From Flaccisagitta enflata (Eukaryota > Chaetognatha > Sagittoidea > Aphragmophora), in contig OZ231126.1 of the NCBI GenBank assembly GCA_965153355.1, forward strand, positions 82,212,001 through 82,276,000: DNA of 64,000 bases. The letters are read 5' to 3'. Shown here piece by piece: positions 1-22,933 of this stretch (position 1 is the stretch's first letter; the number at the start of each line of letters is the position of its first letter). Both the position numbers and the translations under genes were made by a program. The notes beneath the pieces were generated by a model. It did not search any database, was not told where the DNA came from, and saw nothing but the letters and a program-made list of their open reading frames with translations.

Positions 1-240
1 TTAGCAAGTATTAATGGAAAGAGAACTCAATTTAAGTGAATGAAGAGAATTGGAATCCCCTTACAGTTGGCATAACTGTACTTGTTCTTATACCAAACCA
101 TTAACCAAACCATTGGTTGAAACCGTTCTTATCAAACTCATTCTAACGTGATCAGAGAAACAATCGTTCTTAAACAAATCTGTAAATGGTCTTGCAGTGA
201 AATTGGTTTTCCACGGAAATTTGAAAACTAGTCAATTGAA

Positions 241-668
241 GAAAACAACGGTCGAAATTCTATCTGTCAGCAAGACCACAATTTGTCACAATGACTGTTC
301 AGGATGCAGAGTGGCAAAATTTTGCCTTCTAATCAATTTAAGAAAACGATAGACGTTCACTCTTCGGGAGTGGACAGTCGAAATTCCATCTGTCAACAAG
401 ACAACAATTTGTCACAATGTCTGTTCAGGATGCAGAGTGGCAAGATTTTGCCTTCTAATCAATTGCAGAAAACGATTGACGTTCACTCTTTGGGAGTGAA
501 CAGTCGAAATTCCATCTGTCAGCAAGACAACAATTGGTCACAATGTCCATTCAGGAGGCAGAGTGGCAAGATTTTACCCTCTAATCAATTGAAGAAAACG
601 ATAGACGTTCACTCTTCGGGAGTGGACAGTCGAAACTCCATCTGTTGGCAAGACCACAACCTTTCACA
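241..668 (+). repeat. 126 bp tandem repeat array upstream of gag
   Basis: About 3.4 units with a period of exactly 126 bp: the landmark GGATGCAGA recurs at 302, 428 and 680, with GGAGGCAGA at 554. The last unit runs into the start of the gag ORF, so the array was made by repeated duplication of leader plus first gag codons. Because 126 is divisible by three, another frame also stays open (304-750) as a 42-residue repeat, but that looks like a by-product. The first 240 bases hold nothing I recognise. Confidence 0.9.
291..584 (+). other. Three tandem upstream ORFs that copy the gag start
   Basis: Each 126 bp unit contains an ATG in the same context (CACAATG) as the gag start, followed by a 13-codon ORF: 291-332, 417-458 and 543-584. 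The peptides begin MTVQDAEWQNF, MSVQDAEWQDF and MSIQEAEWQDF; gag itself begins MSDQDADWQDF. Each upstream copy ends in TAA two codons after the shared part. If the transcript starts upstream of them, they should act as decoy upstream ORFs that reduce initiation at gag. The effect on translation is inference. Confidence 0.7.
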
Positions 669-1952
669 ATGTCCGATCAGGATGCAGATTGGCAGGATTT
701 CCTGGCTCAAATGCAAGCCAAGGCGGAAGAAAACACAAATCCCGCCCTAGTAGCCAGGATGACCGCTCTATTGGGCGCTCAGGCGCCTCCACCCCCACTC
801 TATGTCGGTGGGAGTGATGCTAGCAGATATGGAGTGCTCAACAACACCAGTGATGACAACGACGCAGGAATCACCTCTGGTCGCAGTAACAAAACTCACT
901 ACGAGAAAACCCCCACTGATATTCCCATTGCAAAATTTGCCTATGGGAGGGCAGGTGCAGATTGGAGAGAGTACGCTAAAAGGTTTAGGAGAGCCGTCAA
1001 AACCGTGACAAATGCATTGACGGATGAAAGGCTTGATGAGCTCTGTCTTCTTTGGATCCAGTTGAAACTGCCAGATGAGGCGCAATCCATCTACCAAGGT
1101 TGCGCAAGTAAGGACACGGATTGGGACATGTTAGTGGATGAATTGGATGAAGGTTTTGAGGACCCACTGATCCGTAGGAACTGGATTCGCGACTTGGGGG
1201 CCTACAAAAGGCCAGCGGGTATGAGTCTGCAGGTGTACAAAGCCAATATCATTGGCTATGTAAATAAGTACAGCCCAGCCGCAGTAAAAGACCCAAAGGC
1301 CTATGCCATGGAACTTTACAACCGGTTTGTCCATGGATTAGACCCTGAGTGGAGAGAAGCCATCGACGACGCAATTCCCCTTGGGAAGGAGACGATTGAA
1401 AGAGCGTACAATTCAGCCATCAAGTATGAGCTCAAGCGCAAGGAGTCAAAGCAGGTTGCCTTCTCCGGCGCAGCCATGACCGATAGTGAGAGAGACCACA
1501 TGCAACGTCTCAGGTTAGATGTGGCGGAGATACGTACTGATGTGGACTCCATCAAAAGGTCGAGTCGAAAGGACAAGCACGACTACCAGTGGGGGTCCAA
1601 AAGCGAAAACTTCAAACATTTGAAGAATCACAAGAGCAGCCCCCACCAGCGGCAGTCTGGCCGAAGTGGAAACAGTGGCAATCGCTCATCTACCAGTGGC
1701 AGGAGTGGCAGTTCATCTAACAGCTCACAAAGCCACAGCAAGAGCCCTGAAGACCTCAGAGCTATTCAAACAGCGGATGGGGACAGTGACTCGGAAGTCA
1801 TAGAGGCCAGAGCCAAGGCCATGACTGAGTCGATCTCTAAGGCCATTATGGAAGGAATGAAAGGGCTCAGCCTAAAATCGAGAAAAGGCTCCAGCACAAA
1901 TACGGCAAATGCTGCAGGCAATAGCAAGAGCCGTTCCAAGTCAAAAAAATAA
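669..1952 (+). CDS. Retrotransposon gag-like protein (intact ORF)
   Basis: A 427-codon ORF with an ATG at 669, chosen because it is the fourth in register with the 126 bp repeat. It encodes an acidic N-terminus, then a helical core with Trp/Leu-rich segments (for example WREYAKRFRRAV and YNRFVHGLDPEWREAI) typical of Ty3/gypsy capsid proteins, then a long Ser/Arg/Lys-rich tail. No CCHC zinc knuckle is visible; the basic tail may bind RNA instead. No protease, reverse transcriptase or integrase follows, and I could not delimit LTRs. It is either a gag-only remnant or a domesticated gag. It lies outside both host genes as far as they can be traced. The capsid fold is inferred from composition and pattern. 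Confidence 0.7.
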   Translation: MSDQDADWQDFLAQMQAKAEENTNPALVARMTALLGAQAPPPPLYVGGSDASRYGVLNNTSDDNDAGITSGRSNKTHYEKTPTDIPIAKFAYGRAGADWREYAKRFRRAVKTVTNALTDERLDELCLLWIQLKLPDEAQSIYQGCASKDTDWDMLVDELDEGFEDPLIRRNWIRDLGAYKRPAGMSLQVYKANIIGYVNKYSPAAVKDPKAYAMELYNRFVHGLDPEWREAIDDAIPLGKETIERAYNSAIKYELKRKESKQVAFSGAAMTDSERDHMQRLRLDVAEIRTDVDSIKRSSRKDKHDYQWGSKSENFKHLKNHKSSPHQRQSGRSGNSGNRSSTSGRSGSSSNSSQSHSKSPEDLRAIQTADGDSDSEVIEARAKAMTESISKAIMEGMKGLSLKSRKGSSTNTANAAGNSKSRSKSKK

Positions 1953-3200
1953 GTAGCATGGGGGGATAAGGGCCAATCACCAGTCGGCAAGCCCGAGGCC
2001 CAGTAGGATCACCCAAACTATTCCCCCGTCAAAGGTGATCACAAATGGAAAGCCACAACTTAAACAAGAATTGAAAGTCCGAAAGTTGAAACTCTTGGTG
2101 GCAACGGTTGTCCTCAATTCTGCATCAGTGAGGCCTTTCGTAGGAAAAACCCCAAATCTCACAATAACTCCCAAAGACCTTTATTTGGAAAGAACAATAG
2201 ATGATAGCAAATTAATATCAATGTCAGTTTCCGTCTGACAAACTGGATCGGGCTGATCTCTTGGAAGTCGTAAAATGTGGGATACGGTGATACATTTTAG
2301 TTGAAGCTCGATGGATAAACATGTCACTTTCGCGTTGGTGTTTGAATGAAGTGTGATGTAACGAGCGAAAATCTGGACAAATTACTCAACCATCAACGGC
2401 CGTGGTGGAAGAGGCCAGCTAGGAGGCACATTGAATCTGTTGAATGCAAATGGAAGTGTATCTAATCTCTCATCTCGCGGCCTACAAACTCATCACCTAG
2501 ATTCGAGTCTGAAGATATGATTTGGAAATTGTTTGGTTAGATAATCCTCAACATTCATCTCAGTAGTGGTTGGGGATGTAATGCTTATGGAGACTCACAT
2601 CACATGAATCTTTAATCGAAAATAGTCAGTTGACTCGCTTAACTGTGCTATGTATGGAGTGTCTGATACCTGTGCTCATTTGGATCGAGCGGGGAGATAT
2701 GAAACCAATATGAGAATGTTGTTTAATCAAGTCATTTGATTATGCATGGTTTGCGGAGGCCATTCAAGTCATTTGATTGAGCCAGATAATGAGAAGGTTG
2801 TTCAATCGAGTCATTTGATTGAGCAGGGTTGGCGGAGGCCTTTCAAGTCATTTGATTGAGCCGGATAAGAATGTTGGTGTGTAACCCTGAAGCTGACATG
2901 AAAGGAAAAGGCACTGGGGAGATCGTGTCATATGGTCTCTCATCTCAACTTTCACTATCTGCCGTTCACCCATTGTCTACACCTTTCTGCTCACTTTTTT
3001 TTGTCCAGTACTCTTCAAGCCTCTCTGAAGCTATTTCCTCCAGCCTATTGAATTTCTTTGAGCTCATTCACCCTACTTAATCTTGACCGGTCAAAAATGT
3101 CTTCCTCTATACTTAGATTACTTTCATCATCTCATCTGTACATTCTCATCCTAGCTGAAGCTTAGTTACTGATTCTAATACTGTACCTTCACCTTGTCAA
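1953..3200. other. No gene seen; possible retroelement 3' remnant
   Basis: No ORF here resembles pol. Between about 2730 and 2870 the motif CAAGTCATTTGATT recurs three to four times, sometimes with GCGGAGGCC nearby, giving a short degenerate direct repeat. The stretch may be the decayed downstream part of the gag-bearing element. Confidence 0.4.
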
Positions 3201-3308
3201 ATTTCCCCTTCCTGTGGTTGGTTGTCTTTACTTCGGAAAAGTGTCTGAGGCTAGGATCAACACCTTCTATCCACTTCCATATCTAGATAGCAACTTTGAT
3301 CCGCAGCA

Positions 3309-3488
3309 TTGCCAAAGAAGAAAGGTCGCAGCGGCGGTGGCGGTGGCAGCAGTAAATTCCGCGGCGACGACATCGACAATGCAGCTCATCCTCCGCCGCC
3401 TCCCCCTTCACTTCTTCCTTCCAATCCTTCCTCACCTCCTCCTCAACCTCCTCCTAATTCACCAATACGCCCAGGACTCCGCAATTGA
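3309..3488 (+). CDS. Possible Gly/Pro-rich coding segment, unrecognised
   Basis: An open frame ending at TGA 3486-3488 reads a basic start (PKKKGRSGGGGGSS) then a proline-rich stretch (PPPPPPSLLPSNPSSPPQ). CAG just upstream could be a splice acceptor. It resembles disordered protein but could equally be a simple-sequence artefact. No family recognised. Confidence 0.2.
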   Translation: MPKKKGRSGGGGGSSKFRGDDIDNAAHPPPPPPSLLPSNPSSPPPQPPPNSPIRPGLRN

Positions 3489-3618
3489 TCTTCTAGATTG
3501 CCGCCGTGCAGCGCCCGGCAGCTCCCCATTTCTCACCTTTGTCGACATCGTCACATAGCTTGTAGCCACCTTCTGCCACCCACGATTTGTTGGACGAAAT
3601 TATTTTCTCGTGGTTTGA

Positions 3619-3924
3619 TTAGAAACAAACGGATTTGTCGGGGCGAATAACAACGGCAACAACAACAACAACAACGGCAACAACAACAACGGCAGCAATA
3701 ACGACAACGGCAACGGCAACAACGGCAACAACCACAACGCTCCACAGTCTCGCCTTTCTCTCAGAGAGCAGGAGGATCAAAGAACAGTGCCAACACACAT
3801 ATTTCAAAACCAAAGTTGGCGACAAGTCTTACAAAGCGGTAAATTTGGCGGCGAATGCGCTTGCCGAAATCCGCTGCTCAATAAAATCCTCAAAAATGGT
3901 AAAGCACCCGAGTTGGTGAACTAG
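3619..3924 (+). CDS. Possible Asn-rich coding segment, unrecognised
   Basis: A frame open from 3619 to the TAG at 3922-3924 begins with an Asn/Gly repeat made from AAC-AAC-GGC, then about 55 residues of mixed composition (for example THIFQNQSWRQVLQSGKF). A possible acceptor ends at 3622. Normal composition after the repeat makes it more protein-like than its surroundings. It could be the last exon of an unknown gene, or chance. Confidence 0.25.
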   Translation, partial: LETNGFVGANNNGNNNNNNGNNNNGSNNDNGNGNNGNNHNAPQSRLSLREQEDQRTVPTHIFQNQSWRQVLQSGKFGGECACRNPLLNKILKNGKAPELVN

Positions 3925-4519
3925 TTGCTTACAAATCGCGAACGCGTGTTTGAGGCAAAATGCAAATGAGGAGATCATCAAATGTGAATGCGAAAGTGTG
4001 AAATCTCCGACTCAACCACCAAAACTGCGCATCATCAAATTGCAGAGATGCGTCGAAGTTGGCGCTCATCTTCACACATGCTCCCTCATACTCTCCTTCG
4101 AAAAACACTTTCATTCCTATCAACAAGCGACAACAGGAAGACTGAAGCCTAAAACCATCTTTTGATTCTTCCGCCCTGAGGCCACAATCGAGAAAGCTAT
4201 GCAAATGCGTTGCCCGCTCTTCGTGCATTGGGATTGTCACGGAAATAGCACTTGAAATGTAGACTGAATGGATCTGACCGAAACAGTTGACAGTTGAAGA
4301 AACTCACCATTTTATATTCCACCCGCGAGATCGAGAAAGAAGTAAGAGATTTGTGACTTGATGGCACTGCTAAAATCCAAGACTCACTACTTGAGCGACA
4401 TCCTTACTATGGAAACCACAGATTTCCTTAATGAGGTGGGAGTCATTTCCTCTCATTGTATTGCGCAACCGTCAATTGAGATGGGAGTCATTTCCTCTCA
4501 TTGTTATGCGCAACCGTTA

Positions 4520-5284
4520 CAGTATGATTTTTTTCAAATGTAACAAAAGATGAGAACATTATGCAAAAACTAGAAGAGCTAGCCAAATTCTGAAAGAAGC
4601 TCCTAGAAGGTGAGAGTTTGCAGTCATTTGGTTGGAGATTCCAAGGGTTTTTTAGAAAAAAGTTTATATCTATTTTACTTTTTCAATTGGGATTGAAATT
4701 TTGAAAAGTGGAAATATGGAAAAGATTGTAGAGATATTGGCTGAACTGTTTCTCTTCAAATCGCTCTCATTTCCAAACGGTTTGAGCTATAGATGCCAGA
4801 TTGGTCCCAAATGAAAGCTAATTTGAAGTACTTTTTGGGAGAAACTCAACAGACAGACTTTTTTGGAGTCATTAATGCATTTGGTTAACTGAAAGTCAAT
4901 TCTGCAAACAGTCTATTCTAAAACAACAAAATCTCTCATGTTTGGCGGGATAACTCTTTGAAAATATCGCTGTCTTTGTTTTTCTCCTAAAACTACATCA
5001 AAATATCTTTCATTTGAGACCAATCTGGGATCCATAGCTCAAACCGTTCAGAAATGAAAGAGATTTACAGAAAGAGGGTCACAACAAAATAGCCTTTTTC
5101 GGCAGAATCTGCCCTTTGATTCGTATGCATTAATCAGGTCAAAATAAAAGAAAAAGTCCCTGGGATTTCCCATAAAAAATCTGCAAACTCATATCTTCCA
5201 AGTGTTTTTTTCAGATTGTAGCTAGCTCTTCTACTTTTTGTGCTATGTTCTCATCTTATGTTACAGTTCAGAAAAATCATACTG
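4520..5284. mobile_element. Foldback MITE with TA target duplication
   Basis: The left end CAGTATGATTTTTTTC and right end GAAAAATCATACTG are inverted repeats flanked by TA on both sides (4518-4519 and 5285-5286). Pairing extends inward for roughly 300 bp per arm (for example ACGGTTTGAGCTAT on the left against its complement near 5035), leaving a short loop near 4860-4980. No transposase is encoded. TA duplication points to a Tc1/mariner-type source. Confidence 0.75.
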
Positions 5285-5381
5285 TAGCTGTCGTGGCGGT
5301 GCTGAAGAAGCATCTAAACGGCAAAGTCGGCGTCGACATTCGCAATCTCTCGTTATCGACAAATTCCTCAAATTGCCCGGT

Positions 5382-5765
5382 TGTCCTTCCCTTGGAATTT
5401 GTTAAAGCTCAAGACAGCACAAGAACATTCTCACCTCCGTTTCATAGGACTTCGTTCCAGGTGAGAGAAAGATATTGTTTATGTTGAAGCAAGTCAACAT
5501 ACGATTCTTCACTTCCTGATGTGGCGTAACCCTTTCTTTTTCCGGTGATGTCACAATGTCCTTGGCGGTGGTCTTGTCCTTCCCTTGGATTTGCAAAAGC
5601 TCAAGACAGCACAAGAACAGTCTCACCTCCGTTTCGTAGGACTTCGTTCCAGGTGAGAGAAAGATATTGTTTATGTTGAAAGCAAGTCAACATACGATTC
5701 TTCACTTCCTGATGCGGCATAACCCTTTCCTTTTCCGGTGATGTCACGGTGTCCTTGGCGAGGTC
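5382..5765 (+). repeat. 193 bp tandem duplication
   Basis: Two copies begin TGTCCTTCCCTTGGA at 5382 and 5575 and stay closely alike to about 5765. The block is followed at 5842-5950 by three loose copies of a roughly 30 bp unit containing GGCAAATCCCG. Confidence 0.7.
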
Positions 5766-6867
5766 TTCCCTACCCGTTCACAACGCTTCACTAATCCGTG
5801 GTGGTGGCTATCCCTATCATCTCGGATCTCAACTACATTTTCAATGGCGATTCCGGGCAGCGAATCTCAGCCGCATTTTTGATGGCAAATCCCGAACGTA
5901 TTCTCTTTGACGGCAAATCCCGACTGCATTTTCGGCGGCAAATCCCGGCCGCAATTACGCATTAACTATTCCGCTCTTGGTTTGGTGACTCTTCCGTTCT
6001 CTTCTAATAATGCAGTAGGAGTGGACGCACTCAGTGCTGACGTCGGTAAGAAGTTGGTTGAGCTACGACGGACCTATATGCGTTTAAAAATTGATTTGTC
6101 TTTACAATTCCCCAAAGCATATCGCAAAATTCATGCTTTTTGGATTTTACCAAAAAAAAATAAAAAGAGAATTTTCCTCTTAAATTTTTTTTTCCTCTTC
6201 CATTTGAGTAGGAGCTATGACGCGGGGTCCGCTTTTTAGAAGGAAAGGACCCCTGTTATAGACGTTTCAATGCATCCATATTTCGGACATTAGTATGATA
6301 AAATGGATGCCAATATGTATACACGCATAGTCTCGTTTTGTGTGCGCCACGTGGTAAATCATACTTACTATTTCACGTGTTTAACTGATGAACGTTAGTT
6401 TCCATTCAGTAATCATTCATTGAAATTCAGAGTCCAATTCATAAGGTATTTGTAGTTTGCCACGTCCCATTTTTGTAGTCATTTTAGTCAAATGGACTCT
6501 ACATACATTTAACTATTTAGTAACCCTTTTTAACAGTGCAATAGGTGCTGTTCTGTAAAAGAGATTAACCATACAATTCTGAAGCAATCTTTAATAACAG
6601 AGTTCTTATACTTTTTCTACGTCCTAGCTGCATCATTGTCAGTAGACTTTAGAGCGTTGTGTAACTGTTGTTGATATCCGTTTGGATTGTTGCCTAAATG
6701 CTGGATAGGATTTGTCAATCATTATCTCCTTACGTTTCTAGATTGATTGGTGAAGATGAAGTTGTAACGCTTTGTGTAGGCTTTTACCGTGACTTTTCTA
6801 GAAGATATCTCCTTACAGCAACAGTGCTGTTGTCAGTAGCAATGCAGATTGATGGTTAATTCTCAAA

Positions 6868-7340
6868 GTGTTTCCTCCCTCCATGAACCAGATGCGGCTA
6901 CGGCCCATGATAAGGAAGAATATCCATGAGTTAAATGCAGAGATTCCCAAAGCCAAATCGAGTTACCGGAAGTTAGTTGATGACTCATTGAGTCAAATTG
7001 TGATTCCTCAAGTCAAGAGTGAATTGGACGTATCGAGGGTCGCTCGGCAGGCGAGGCCGATTTATCCGCGTGGCGAATCAAACACGCACGGTGCCTTGTC
7101 CGCTTTGGGCGGTCACGGCTACTATCAAATAACGGACGCATTTGGACAAGATTGAGGACAGGTCCGTAACCGTGCGGTTTGACTGAGTTTATGGTGCATA
7201 TGATATGCGTAAATATCTTGTTAATACTTTGACCGAGATTTTGGCTCACGAGAACTGTGACGACAACATTGACGACCACAACGACGACAACAACAACACC
7301 AACAACACCAACACCAACAACAATAACAACAACAACCCTC
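6868..7340 (+). pseudogene. Unrecognised coding-like stretch with frame breaks
   Basis: One frame (6868-7155) reads a plausible protein (for example RQARPIYPRGESNTHGALSA) ending in TGA. A second frame then reads LDKIEDRSVTVRFD, a TGA, and VYGAYDMRKYLVNTLTEIL before an Asp/Asn repeat. Both pieces have ordinary protein composition, so a decayed or intron-containing gene is possible. No family recognised. Confidence 0.25.
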
Positions 7341-7604
7341 CATCAACGTGATTTTGTGTTGTTGGCGTTGACAACAAGAACAACAAGAACAACAACAATA
7401 CACGTAAGGCAACTATGGCACCGGCATGATAGAAAACAAGCCCGACCGGGAAAGATGCGTCCTTACTGTGTCCTTGCGTGTATTGACTATGGCGATATGA
7501 GATAGGAGGGAGAGACAGATAAAACGACAGCAGAGCATATCAAAGTGTTCGATTTGATACGTAACATCGCCGCAGCTGAAAGTGCCAAAAACTTCGGTTT
7601 TTAA

Positions 7605-7690
7605 GGAAGCGTAACGGACATACGGACGGACCGACGGACAGACAGACCCTCTTATAGAGATGCGTACCTGACGGACGCATCTAAAAAAAT
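7605..7690 (-). mobile_element. HINE-like element fragment (GTCY family)
   Basis: Read on the minus strand this starts TTTTTTAGATGCGTCC with a 7 bp stem GATGCGT/ACGCATC, then CTCTATAAGAGGGTCTGTC and a GTCC/GTCT run. This is the 5' end of the dispersed hairpin family; its 3' end is not clear here. Confidence 0.6.
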
Positions 7691-7824
7691 AATGACAGAA
7701 AAACAAACAACAAAAAGACGGGACGATAAACAGCAACATCAACAAGGGCTCAAATTCAATGAACACATGGCAATAAAGCTATACTCATGTCATTATAGCA
7801 ATGAACAAAACAACACATCATGGC

Positions 7825-7825
<1 letters not shown>

Positions 7826-7856
<31 letters not shown>

Positions 7857-8030
7857 CCAAAACAACAACAACAACAACAATAACAACCACGACCAAAAAA
7901 ACAACGACAACAACAATAACGACCAAAACTAAAACGACTAAAACTAAAACGACCAAAACTAAAACGACCAAAACTAAAACGACCAAAACTAAAACGACCA
8001 AAACTAAAACGACCAAAACTAAAACGACCA

Positions 8031-8074
<44 letters not shown>

Positions 8075-8083
8075 GCAACAACA
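7826..8083. repeat. (CAA)n plus 15 bp minisatellite
   Basis: CAA repeats at 7826-7900 and 8033-8083 flank about seven copies of a 15 bp unit (GACCAAAACTAAAAC, about 7918-8033). On the evi5 strand this is a TTG tract that begins only a few bases inside the intron after exon 9. Confidence 0.9.
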
Positions 8084-8086
8084 GAC

Positions 8087-19147
<11,061 letters not shown>

Positions 19148-19634
19148 TTTTATTTCTTTACTTTTTTTTTCTTGTTGAGAAAGAAAAAAATATAAAAAAA
19201 ATGAATCTTTCAAAAAAAAAAATCGTCCAGAGAGGACGATGTAAGATGATGTTGCTCTGGTGTCCTCGTTGGGTATTATCATCGAGTATGACCTCAATTT
19301 TTCATGGGGACCCAAGATTTCGTTAAATTCAGTACACAAAATGGCGCTTCTGAGAATCCTTTTCGCCGACCGATGAGAGATTGAAAACCATTTGTGATTT
19401 ATGATCTTTTTTCTTTCATGTTGACGACTTGTGATAAATATGATCTCTTATGATGATAATCCTTCTTATGCCTAAGAAAAATTAGCAGTCGCATCAGTTT
19501 CCAGCGTAAGAAGAGTGTTAATTTGGTTGTATTGCGAATTTTCTATCACAGGATTGAGGAAATAAGTTGCAGCGAGAGAGATTTTTACAGTTGTGTGTGT
19601 GTGTGTTCTCTCGATGTCTTCTTGTTATGTGTGT

Positions 19635-19693
<59 letters not shown>

Positions 19694-20032
19694 ATCATCC
19701 GACGAAACTATTTTGCCGATCCCCGGGGATGAATACTTTTTCAGGCGACCGGTGCGTCAAGGAGGCGAGGATGTGTACGGCCTGACCCATTGCTTTACAT
19801 TTCATCCATCTCGATCAGAGACAGTATCGCCATCGCGCGTATGTTGAGGGCGTATCGTCGTCATATTTTTTCCTTTAATTTAGAAAAAAAATTTCGTGGT
19901 TACAGATGATCCTCTGATGAACAATGTAGACAAATTCAATACTTTCATGACCCGTTTACGGAAGATAGCAGAAACTTGAAAAAAGAAAACGGTGAAGTAT
20001 TTAAAATCAGTAAGCCCGTGATGTCCCACACT

Positions 20033-20465
20033 CCTTTGTTTTATAAGAACATGTTATTTTTTTCTGAGGCTCAGTGTTCTTATTTTTCATTCAATTTAAG
20101 GCTTAAACTGTTCTTATGATGTTCTTATTTCATTTTGATCTCTAGCTTATACTGGTATGTTCTGTTCTGTTAGGTGGTAACCTAATTCTAACCTCTAACT
20201 GATACAAGATGAGAAACAAATTAAATCACATTAAGAATGCAATGCAGATTAAAGTCAATCACTGCAATTGCACAGTTTTACTTTTGGTTTCATGAAACTA
20301 ATCATTATGGCAGTTCTTTATAGAAGAGATTGTTCTTAACAGCCACAAATGAAGTTCAGATATTCTTAAATTCTTCAGGACTTGAGGCTGGCAATGTTTT
20401 TAGGATTGTTCTTATTTTTTTCCTCATCTGAGCCTCAATGTTCTTATAAACAAGGTTCTTAGTCA
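20033..20465. mobile_element. Foldback element with TTCTTA-rich arms
   Basis: The left part TTTGTTTTATAAGAACATGT pairs with the right part TTCTTATAAACAAGG; CTGAGGCTCAGTGTTCTTA also pairs across the centre. It resembles the TA-flanked element at 38545-38980. Confidence 0.55.
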
Positions 20466-21440
20466 AAGAAATGAGTGTAGTGTGATATTTTCATAGATTC
20501 ATGTTTGGCGTATTGACACACCTGACTCAAGTAACCATACTATCTGTGAGGTTCCGGGATGTCCAGGAGCCATTTTGGTCATCACTCATCAGGAAAAGGC
20601 AGTGTTGCAAAAACTGTTCGCGATGATATGAAAAGCCAGTAGAGGTAAAGACAAAGTTTTAACGACCGACGGACAAAACGGGTTTTACAGTCGTTCACAT
20701 TTATGTTTCTTCATTCATGTTTTTTAGATAGTCCGTCCGCTAAGGGCAAATCTTGTTTTGCATGGACGCTTAGGGCGAATCTTGCTTTGCAGTTTGCATT
20801 GTTGAATTAGTTATTAAGATGTTGAAAAAAGAAAAAAAGATATTTACATTTATGGATATTGTTTCTCTTTTGCATTATCAGTTTCCTGCAATTGTTTAAA
20901 ATGCTTGTGTTCTTCTTTTTTGCAGAAAAAAAGTTTGCATGGTCGCTCTTATGGCTTCATTTTGGCATGCGGAAAGGACTGTCCGTCCGTGTGAATTTCT
21001 TTTGTCTATCCGGGAGTGCGCCCAACGATTGTAGAAACAATTTTCAAGGTCGGAGCTGCTCAGTGCCAATGGCAAGATATTGCAGAAAGCTTCTGATCTC
21101 CGGAAACGGGCTTTGCTGTCTTTAAACAACATGGTACCGGTATCTTACCAAAATAAAAAACAAAAAAACAAAAAAAAAAACACTGGTTTCTCTTCAAAAC
21201 CTGTGCTAATACAGTTTCATGACATGTTCATTAACATAACAAAATAACATATGCGGTTTTACTAAGTAAATCAATGTGTTTTAAGACGTCAAATTTTTGA
21301 AGGAAAATGAATTGTTTCACCATACTTTTTGCATCATCATCAGGACAATAATGAAGCTGGAATGCTCCCAGTGGCTAAATTTTCTTTAAAGATATTTGGT
21401 GCATACCATTATATCATATTCTGACCTCAAATTTATTTTT

Positions 21441-21590
21441 AGTTGCAGACACGCAACTCTATAAGAGGCTTTGTCCGTCCGTCCATCCGTCCGTCCGTCG
21501 GTCGGTGAGCACAAGTCGAAAAGTGTGAAAACGCGCATTTCCGCTCCTGCCCACCCGTCTGCAACTGTTGGCCGTGTATCCGGCCTTGTT
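21441..21590 (+). mobile_element. HINE-like element, complete copy
   Basis: Starts AGTTGCAGACACGCAACTCT after a T run, has GTCC/GTCG repeats, then CGCTCCTGCCCACCCGTCTG and ends GTGTATCCGGCCTTGTT. Both terminal hairpins can form. Confidence 0.75.
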
Positions 21591-22641
21591 AACCATGCAA
21601 ATCACTTGAAAACAAGGAGGAAAATGATGATTTTTAGTGAATTTCTGCTTACACTTTTTTCTATTTTCTTAGGTCGAAATTCTAAGAAAGCCACACACAA
21701 GGAAATTTTGCATTTTGAAAAACATAGTTCTCTCTGTAATCGATTTGGGAAGAGAACTATGTTCTTGGTTTTTGCATTTTTCCATTTTCTATGCAAATTT
21801 AGAATTTCAACCAGCCCCCTATCAGTGACCAAAAATTAAAATACTAGAAATTTTCACTAATCCCTTTTAAGTATCGTTGGCTAAACTTGGTCCTCTTGCT
21901 AAATAAATGCAAATTTTTCTTTTGAATATTATATCTGACCTATCTCAGTTATTTTTATTCACTTGTTTTTGCATTTTCATTCATTCATTTTTTCCATTTT
22001 GATCTTCTTTGAAACACTAATGTTGGCTTCGGAGGAACGCCGTCTTAAACAGGTTTAACGTTAAAATTGAGAGGTCTCAAATAATCAAAGCTTTTTGAAG
22101 ATGAGGCCGGTGTGAGATAAGCTGAAAGCATTTGATTGTGCAAAAGCTAGCTTGTTCATCAGCTTCGAATTTAAAAAATGAAAAATTTCTGAGGAGAAAT
22201 GACGGAAATGATTGTTCAGCTGAGGCCAAAAGAAAATAAACTTGCGCGAAGCTGCTAAGAGTCAAGAAGTCAATGATTCAACTTCCTTCTTCAATTTGGA
22301 CCGATCTACCTAAGCCCGGTGGTTGTTGGTTCTCTCTACTCGCCGTGCTTTCGTATCCTCCATTCCTCTTCCCTTTCCTCCTTGCTTTTATCCTGAAACA
22401 ATTCCAAGGAAACGACATCGGCCTGTGCAAAAGGAAAGAAGGAGAACGGCGCCCTTTTATTGGTCCTCCTCGTCCTCCCTTTCCGAGAAAATTGGGTTTA
22501 GTCACTTTCCTCACTCCCTCCATGGCCTTCATCCTCCCGAAAGTCGACCACCTTCACTGCCCCCTTCCCGAGCTACCACCCCACCCACACAATGGTGGAT
22601 ATAGAAATATATCCAATATCCATCCCGCTAGGCCGCAGCGG

Positions 22642-22644
<3 letters not shown>

Positions 22645-22682
<38 letters not shown>

Positions 22683-22726
22683 ATTATAGCCAGATCGACA
22701 GAGGAGTTGGACACACTAGACTTTTG

Positions 22727-22793
<67 letters not shown>

Positions 22794-22874
22794 CAGATGG
22801 ATAGAGGAGTTGGAAAGACTAGACTATTGAGGAGAGAGAGAGAGAAACAGAGAGAGAGAGAGAGAAACAGAGAG

Positions 22875-22933
<59 letters not shown>

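Noticed and set aside
304-750. 148-codon ORF made of 42-residue repeats
   Set aside because: Another frame of the 126 bp tandem array. It overlaps gag and has no start or composition support of its own.
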